A DNA stretch of 64,000 bases from Viscum album (lineage: Eukaryota > Streptophyta > Magnoliopsida > Santalales > Viscaceae): contig OY728136.1 in assembly GCA_963277665.1 (NCBI GenBank), forward strand, positions 809,187,123 to 809,251,122, written 5' to 3'. Numbering within the stretch: position 1 is the stretch's first letter; every line of letters starts with the position of its first letter. The notes under the pieces are model-generated. The model did not search any database. It was not told the origin of the DNA and saw only the letters and a list, made by a program, of their open reading frames with translations. Shown in pieces: positions 60,564-64,000 of this stretch. The translations under genes were made by a program, and so were the position numbers.

Positions 60564-62080
60564 CATGTCCCCTTCACCGGACTATGACCCCTCTTGGATA
60601 CTATGAGGGTTTTCAGTATCTCGTCCTTTTCACTGGTCTGTGACTTGTATTCTACTGATTTGTGTACGTGCATCGTGGGTTTTCCACTTTTCTGGAGTGA
60701 TTTTTCTTAATAAGCTTCGACAGTAGACTCAATGTATTTGAATCATGTATCACCCCAACAGTCTTGGTGATATCCTAACATCCCTTCATGTTTCCCTGGT
60801 AGGTTTTTTTATGTCAGCAAAATCAAAATTTACTCGGGCATTGATCCACTACCCAGAATCTTCCAGTAGGGTATGGATCCCCCAGTGAGCCCTGGGAGTA
60901 GACTCCCTATATATGTATCAAGATGTGTTTCTTCTATGATCTATTATGATGTTTTCCTTGGTGGAGTTATGGTAATTTTCATGAACAACACTACATGGGC
61001 ATTGATCCTATACTAACTAAGTTGTTCCAGCTTTAGGTTTTTTTATACCCATTTATGTGTTTGGTGTTTCTAGCTAGGGTTTACTGTCCCCTCTTGGAAA
61101 CAAGGTTTGATCCGATACCTAAGGCATTGGAGTTGGTTTAATCATTGGGTGACTACTTTTTTGGCATTTTCCATTGATCTTGTCCTCATGGATAGACACC
61201 ACGAGGGTTGGTTGGGTTGTACCATTAGTTAGTTTTATAGATAGAGTGGAATCTCATAAATTAGTTTCATATAGGATGATTCAGCTCTTATAGTGTGATT
61301 TTGGTGGGTTTTTTTAGAGCCTAGAGTAATAACCGATCACTGGTGATGAGGTTGGAACCTCATGAGGTTTTGTGCTTAAGAAGAGTATGTATGGGTGATT
61401 TCTGGGTTTCCTAGCAATGTTTTTACATATAGGTTGACGCACTATGTGGTTGAGATGACTAGTCGTGTTTAGTCTAGGATGGTATTGAGATGGAGTTTCT
61501 TTCACATTTGGGTTCCCACTAATTAGGTTTAATTAACTATTAAATTTTATTTTCTCCCTTTTATTTTGGGGTTTTTGGGGCGCCTACTAAGTATTTTTAT
61601 ACTCACCCATGCATAGGCTTTGCCCGCTCATATCTTTTGTCTTATGCAGACCAAAGGCCTTTTGATGGAGTCCCAAGGGGACCCAGAGCAGGATGATCTT
61701 ATTGATCTTGAACGACTGGGGTGTTTACCATAGTTTTGTCATGGAGCTTTCTGGTGGGTGCATTTGACAGTGTTCCCCTCCATCTGAGTAGGTTGGACAC
61801 TTTTACAGTTTTCTTATGGTGGTACCTATATTTACCCTTTTTTCTCTATATTTTACTCTAGTTTGGGATAGATGTATGCATTAATATCTTTTCATATTTT
61901 TTTCTATATATCTCTTCTCTGTTTCATGGAGGTATATATATGGGTGTGTGTATATAGGTATCATAGGCTAAGTCCTCCTTGTGTGTGATAGCTTTCTTGG
62001 TGATGGTCGCCAGCCCTTGGCCTATGGAGGAGGTCTTGGGGAGTCTCGGTTGAGCCCCATTGGGTTGGGTTGTGATAAAG

Positions 62081-62092
62081 TGGTATCAGAGC
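62081..62092 (+). other. gypsy-3 primer-binding site (tRNA-iMet)
   Basis: TGGTATCAGAGC, three bases after the LTR end. Confidence 0.92.
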
Positions 62093-62387
62093 AGGTTCCA
62101 CTTTGGTAATTCGGTCATTATATTGGTTTAGGTTGCATAGTGATAGTGTTAGAGTGTTTCAAGTTCAGCTTTCAGGTCAGGGACTCTAGTTTTGGTGTGG
62201 CGGTCGGCATATCCATTCACTAGGAATCTGATAACCTGCCTTTCAACATGGAACATTAGATCAATGGTCATAGGGAAATTATGGTACATGCATCATATAG
62301 GACATGGTTTTGGGTTTTCCTTTTCCTTCTTGAGTTATCTTCTTAGATATACTCATTGATGGTGGTTCATCTTGATGTTATTTTAAG

Positions 62388-62627
62388 ATGCCTCCATGAC
62401 AACATCCAAAAAGGGTTCCACAGTAGGAGTGTGGTAATGACCCACCCCGTGGAAAGGCTTTGGTGCAGGTAATAGGATCTAAGGCAGGACCTCCAAGTGG
62501 TCTTCCAATTGAACCACCACCTATGAAGTAGAAGGTTGTGTCGATAGTGCAGGACGGGAATGCACATAGACTGAGTCCACTTCATGAGTTCTATAGGTAG
62601 TGACCTCTAAGGTTCTGGGGAGACCTA
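62388..62627 (+). pseudogene. gypsy-3 gag, N-terminal part
   Basis: ATG at 62388 opens MPP, then a stop at codon 4, QHPKRVPQ, and further stops. Around 62585-62627 the wording HEFYR..PLRFWGDL matches the 'EF-x-x-x-x-PP-x-F-x-G' start of the chromovirus capsid domain. Only about 80 codons are present before the copia insertion at 62628. The stops (TGA and TAG at codons that are Arg or Gln in relatives) fit C-to-T changes. Non-functional. Confidence 0.7.
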
Positions 62628-62988
62628 TGTTGTGGTCCCTGGCTAGGATTGTTAGCCCGCTGCCCGACTGAACCAATCCCACATCGGTTGTGGAAGGAGA
62701 TTGGTGGGTGTTTAAAATCTCGTGCCTACCTTCCCCTCTTTCTTTTGGGTTTCACATCACCACTAAGGTGTGAAGTGGTTTCTTCAAGCCTTTCCTTTTA
62801 AAGGGCTTGAGTTTTCGGTGAGCTAGCCTTCACCCGTTAAAAGGGCTAGTGGGTTCTTGCTAAACCATTAAAAGCAAGTGGGTTCTTGATTAACCACCAA
62901 AAGCAAGCTGTAATAGGTCCTAGTGCTACCTCAAAGCCTAGTGGGTTTCTTGCTAAAACCATTGAAAAGCAAGCGGTAGAATCTCTCA
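62628..62988 (+). repeat. Copia LTR head, copy 1, with hairpin-array tail
   Basis: 62628-62738 matches copies 2 and 3 (TGTTGTGGTCCC to TTCCCCTC). The rest (62739-62988) is replaced by a run of short hairpins. It ends CTCTCA, one base before copy 2. Confidence 0.8.
62751..62973 (+). repeat. Array of six to seven short hairpins in the copia LTR
   Basis: Successive inverted repeats: 62751-62774 (TTCACA/TGTGAA), 62785-62809 (CAAGCC/GGGCTTG), 62823-62849 (CTAGCC/GGGCTAG), 62856-62878 (CTTGCT/AGCAAG), 62885-62907 (CTTG/CAAG), a weaker one near 62919-62941, and 62949-62973 (CTTGCT/AGCAAG). Most are separated by TGGGTT. Loops are similar (TAAACCATTAAA type) while stems differ yet stay paired. Confidence 0.75.
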
Positions 62989-62989
62989 T

Positions 62990-63187
62990 TGTTGTGGTCC
63001 CTGGCTAGGATTGTTAGCCCGCTGCCTGACTGAACCAATCCCACATCGGTTGTGGAAGGAGATTGGTGGGTGTTTAAAATCCCATGCCTACCTTCCCCTC
63101 ATCGACGCGTTTTAAAGCCATGAGGTCCAGGGTAGAAACTGGGCCAGAGCGGACAATATCGGTGGGCCGAGATTAACCGATCCCACA
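62990..63187 (+). repeat. Copia LTR copy 2
   Basis: 198 bp, TGTTGTGG...TCCCACA, followed by AT and a primer-binding site TGGTATCAGAG (63190-63200). Confidence 0.9.
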
Positions 63188-63238
63188 ATTGGTATCAGAG
63201 GGTGGTTTCGGGACCGCTGTGGGCTTGGGGGGGGGGAT
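63188..63238 (+). other. 51-bp miniature interior with PBS and purine tract
   Basis: Between LTR copies 2 and 3. It holds a primer-binding site (63190-63200), a short spacer and a purine tract GGGCTTGGGGGGGGGGA (63221-63237) directly before the next LTR. It has every cis signal of an LTR element and nothing else. Confidence 0.8.
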
Positions 63239-63436
63239 TGTTGTGGTCCCTAGCTAGGATTATTAGCCCGCTGCCCGACTGAACCAATCCCACATCGATT
63301 GTGGAAGGAGATTGGTGGGTGTTTAAAATCACGTGCCTACCTTCCCCTCATCGACGCGTTTTAAAGCCATGAGGCCCAGGGTAGAAACTGGGCCAGAGCG
63401 AACAATATCGGTGGGCCGAGATTAACCGATCCCACA
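63239..63436 (+). repeat. Copia LTR copy 3 (functional 5' LTR position)
   Basis: 198 bp, same ends as copy 2 with a handful of substitutions. It is followed by AT and TGGTATCAGAG (63439-63449), then the gag leader. Confidence 0.9.
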
Positions 63437-63438
63437 AT

Positions 63439-63449
63439 TGGTATCAGAG
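63439..63449 (+). other. Copia primer-binding site (tRNA-iMet)
   Basis: TGGTATCAGAG, two bases after LTR copy 3 and 50 bp upstream of the gag start. Confidence 0.92.
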
Positions 63450-63499
63450 GGAACTTTGAGTAATTCCCTAACCCGGTTTCAAATTTAAGATCCATTTAG

Positions 63500-64000
63500 A
63501 TGGCATCAACCTCTTTCACCCCCGAAGGCTTTTCTTTGGGTCGGGCTCCATTTTTTGATGGGTCCGACTATAATTATTGGAAAACCCGCATGACCACTTT
63601 TCTTAGAAGTATAGGATATCCCATTTATAAAATTGTCATGAAAGGTTACACCCTCTCCTCTCCCGATGAATCCAAATGGACCCCCGCCGATATTAGAAAT
63701 TTTGAGCTTGATGGCAAAGCCATGAATGCTCTTCATTGCGGCCTTGACCGAAATGAGTTCAATCGAGTTTCCACATGCACCTCTGCACATGAAATCTGGA
63801 AACTTTTGGAGGTTACCCATGAGGGGACCAACAAAGTCAAGGACACTCGATTGGACATGTACCGTCAGGATTTTGAGTCATTCTCTATGCATCCAAATGA
63901 ATCTATTTCTGAAATGTTTACTCGCTTTACTGACGTGTGCAATGGAAGGAAATCTCTTGGTGATGATGTTTCAGCCGAGACGATGGTCAAGAAGATCTTA
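63500..64000 (+). CDS. gag: Copia Gag (partial, runs off the window)
   Basis: An uninterrupted frame of 167 codons from ATG 63500 to the last base, with no stop. The start is chosen as the first ATG after the PBS and leader, in a MASTSF context. Residues 17-31 (PFFDGSDYNYWKTRM) are the hallmark of the N-terminal Gag domain of plant Ty1/copia (DUF4219 type). Residues 96-110 (AHEIWKLLEVTHEGT), RLDMYRQDFESFSM (117-130) and ESISEMFTRF (134-143) match the UBN2/gag capsid domain. The zinc knuckle and protease would lie downstream. It would form the cytoplasmic particle that packages the element RNA. Base composition is clearly richer in G+C than the rest of the window. The minus-strand frame at 63506-63820 is its shadow. 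Confidence 0.93.
   Translation, partial: MASTSFTPEGFSLGRAPFFDGSDYNYWKTRMTTFLRSIGYPIYKIVMKGYTLSSPDESKWTPADIRNFELDGKAMNALHCGLDRNEFNRVSTCTSAHEIWKLLEVTHEGTNKVKDTRLDMYRQDFESFSMHPNESISEMFTRFTDVCNGRKSLGDDVSAETMVKKIL

Larger units (their letters stand above)
58839..62077 (+). repeat. gypsy-3 5' LTR
   Basis: A long LTR without a gene. It includes a tandem duplication at about 58847-59220, a GC-rich leader-like part at 59580-59950 with overlapping minus ORFs that look spurious, an 84-bp tandem pair at 60396-60563, and a GCCCATTGGG-type end close to the PBS. The left border is uncertain by about 100 bp. Confidence 0.65.
58839..62627 (+). mobile_element. Chromovirus gypsy-3: 5' LTR, PBS and gag start
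   Basis: An LTR of about 3.2 kb ends at 62077 (TTGTGATA, expected ...CA). A perfect tRNA-iMet primer-binding site and a gag start follow. The left border is approximate; TGTGCGAAG at 58839 is a candidate, just right of where the copy B gag stops matching copy A. The rest of the element lies beyond the copia insertion at 62628, outside the window. Confidence 0.75.
62628..64000 (+). mobile_element. Ty1/copia element (5' part), inserted in gypsy-3 gag
   Basis: Begins at TGTTGTGGTCC (62628), right after the gypsy-3 capsid coding is cut. It contains three LTR heads (62628, 62990, 63239), two tRNA-iMet primer sites and an open gag that continues past the window. The likely target duplication on the left is ACCTA (62623-62627); the right copy is not visible. 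LTR copies 2 and 3 differ at only a few positions and gag has no stop, so this is the youngest element here. The LTR words CCAATCCCACATCGG and GACGCGTTTTAAA resemble a widespread plant short-LTR/TRIM sequence type. Confidence 0.85.

Noticed and set aside
63188..63238. Sequencing or assembly artefact at the G run next to LTR copy 3
   Set aside because: The run length may be miscalled, but the neighbouring PBS and the two full LTR copies with independent substitutions show the duplication is real.
63506..63820. 104-codon minus-strand ORF
   Set aside because: It is the antisense shadow of the copia gag, whose plus frame has clear family motifs.

Overview
The window is a stretch of plant repeat DNA. 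It is AT-rich and holds no recognisable host gene. Everything I can identify is a transposable element: chromovirus-type Ty3/gypsy LTR retrotransposons, a Ty1/copia element, CACTA (En/Spm) DNA transposons, a non-autonomous LTR element present as a tandem, and a tRNA-like short insert. tRNA-iMet primer-binding sites, a plant CACTA TNP2-type transposase and Tekay/Del-like chromodomain pol remnants point to a seed plant with a large, nested, heterochromatic genome. I cannot name the species. Almost all coding sequence is broken by stops and frameshifts. The exception is an open copia gag that runs off the right end.

Layout. 1-20683: three old, related LTR-like copies (C, A, B), each with the same leader/splice-donor layout. 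C carries a CACTA-derived MITE (2217-3060, TSD TTC). A is split by a minus-strand gypsy element (gypsy-2, 7650-16575, TSD TCCAT) with 2.94-kb LTRs around a 3.05-kb reduced interior. 20684-58203: a Tekay/Del-like chromovirus (gypsy-1) inserted in B. Its pol is cut twice. CACTA-2 (about 24193-49269) splits the reverse transcriptase. CACTA-3 (51013-55136, TSD TAA) splits the integrase. With both removed, gag, protease, RT, RNase H, integrase and chromodomain read in the expected order.

CACTA-2 is itself a nest. On its minus strand are a decayed TNP2 transposase (43440-46731), an Athila/Tat-like integrase fragment (47150-48350), a chromovirus pol+LTR fragment (26852-29930) and a 10.5-kb tandem retroelement LTR-internal-LTR-internal-LTR (30091-40578) flanked by one CTCGT duplication. 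58302-58760: the interrupted gag of B. About 58839-62627: the 5' LTR, PBS and start of gag of a third chromovirus (gypsy-3). 62628-64000: a young copia insertion with three LTR heads, a hairpin array, a 51-bp miniature interior and an intact gag start.

Relative order from nesting: C/A/B are oldest; then gypsy-1, gypsy-2 and gypsy-3; then CACTA-2 and CACTA-3 in gypsy-1; then the tandem retroelement in CACTA-2; the copia lies in gypsy-3. Domain assignments rest on reading translations by eye against known family motifs. No database search was run.
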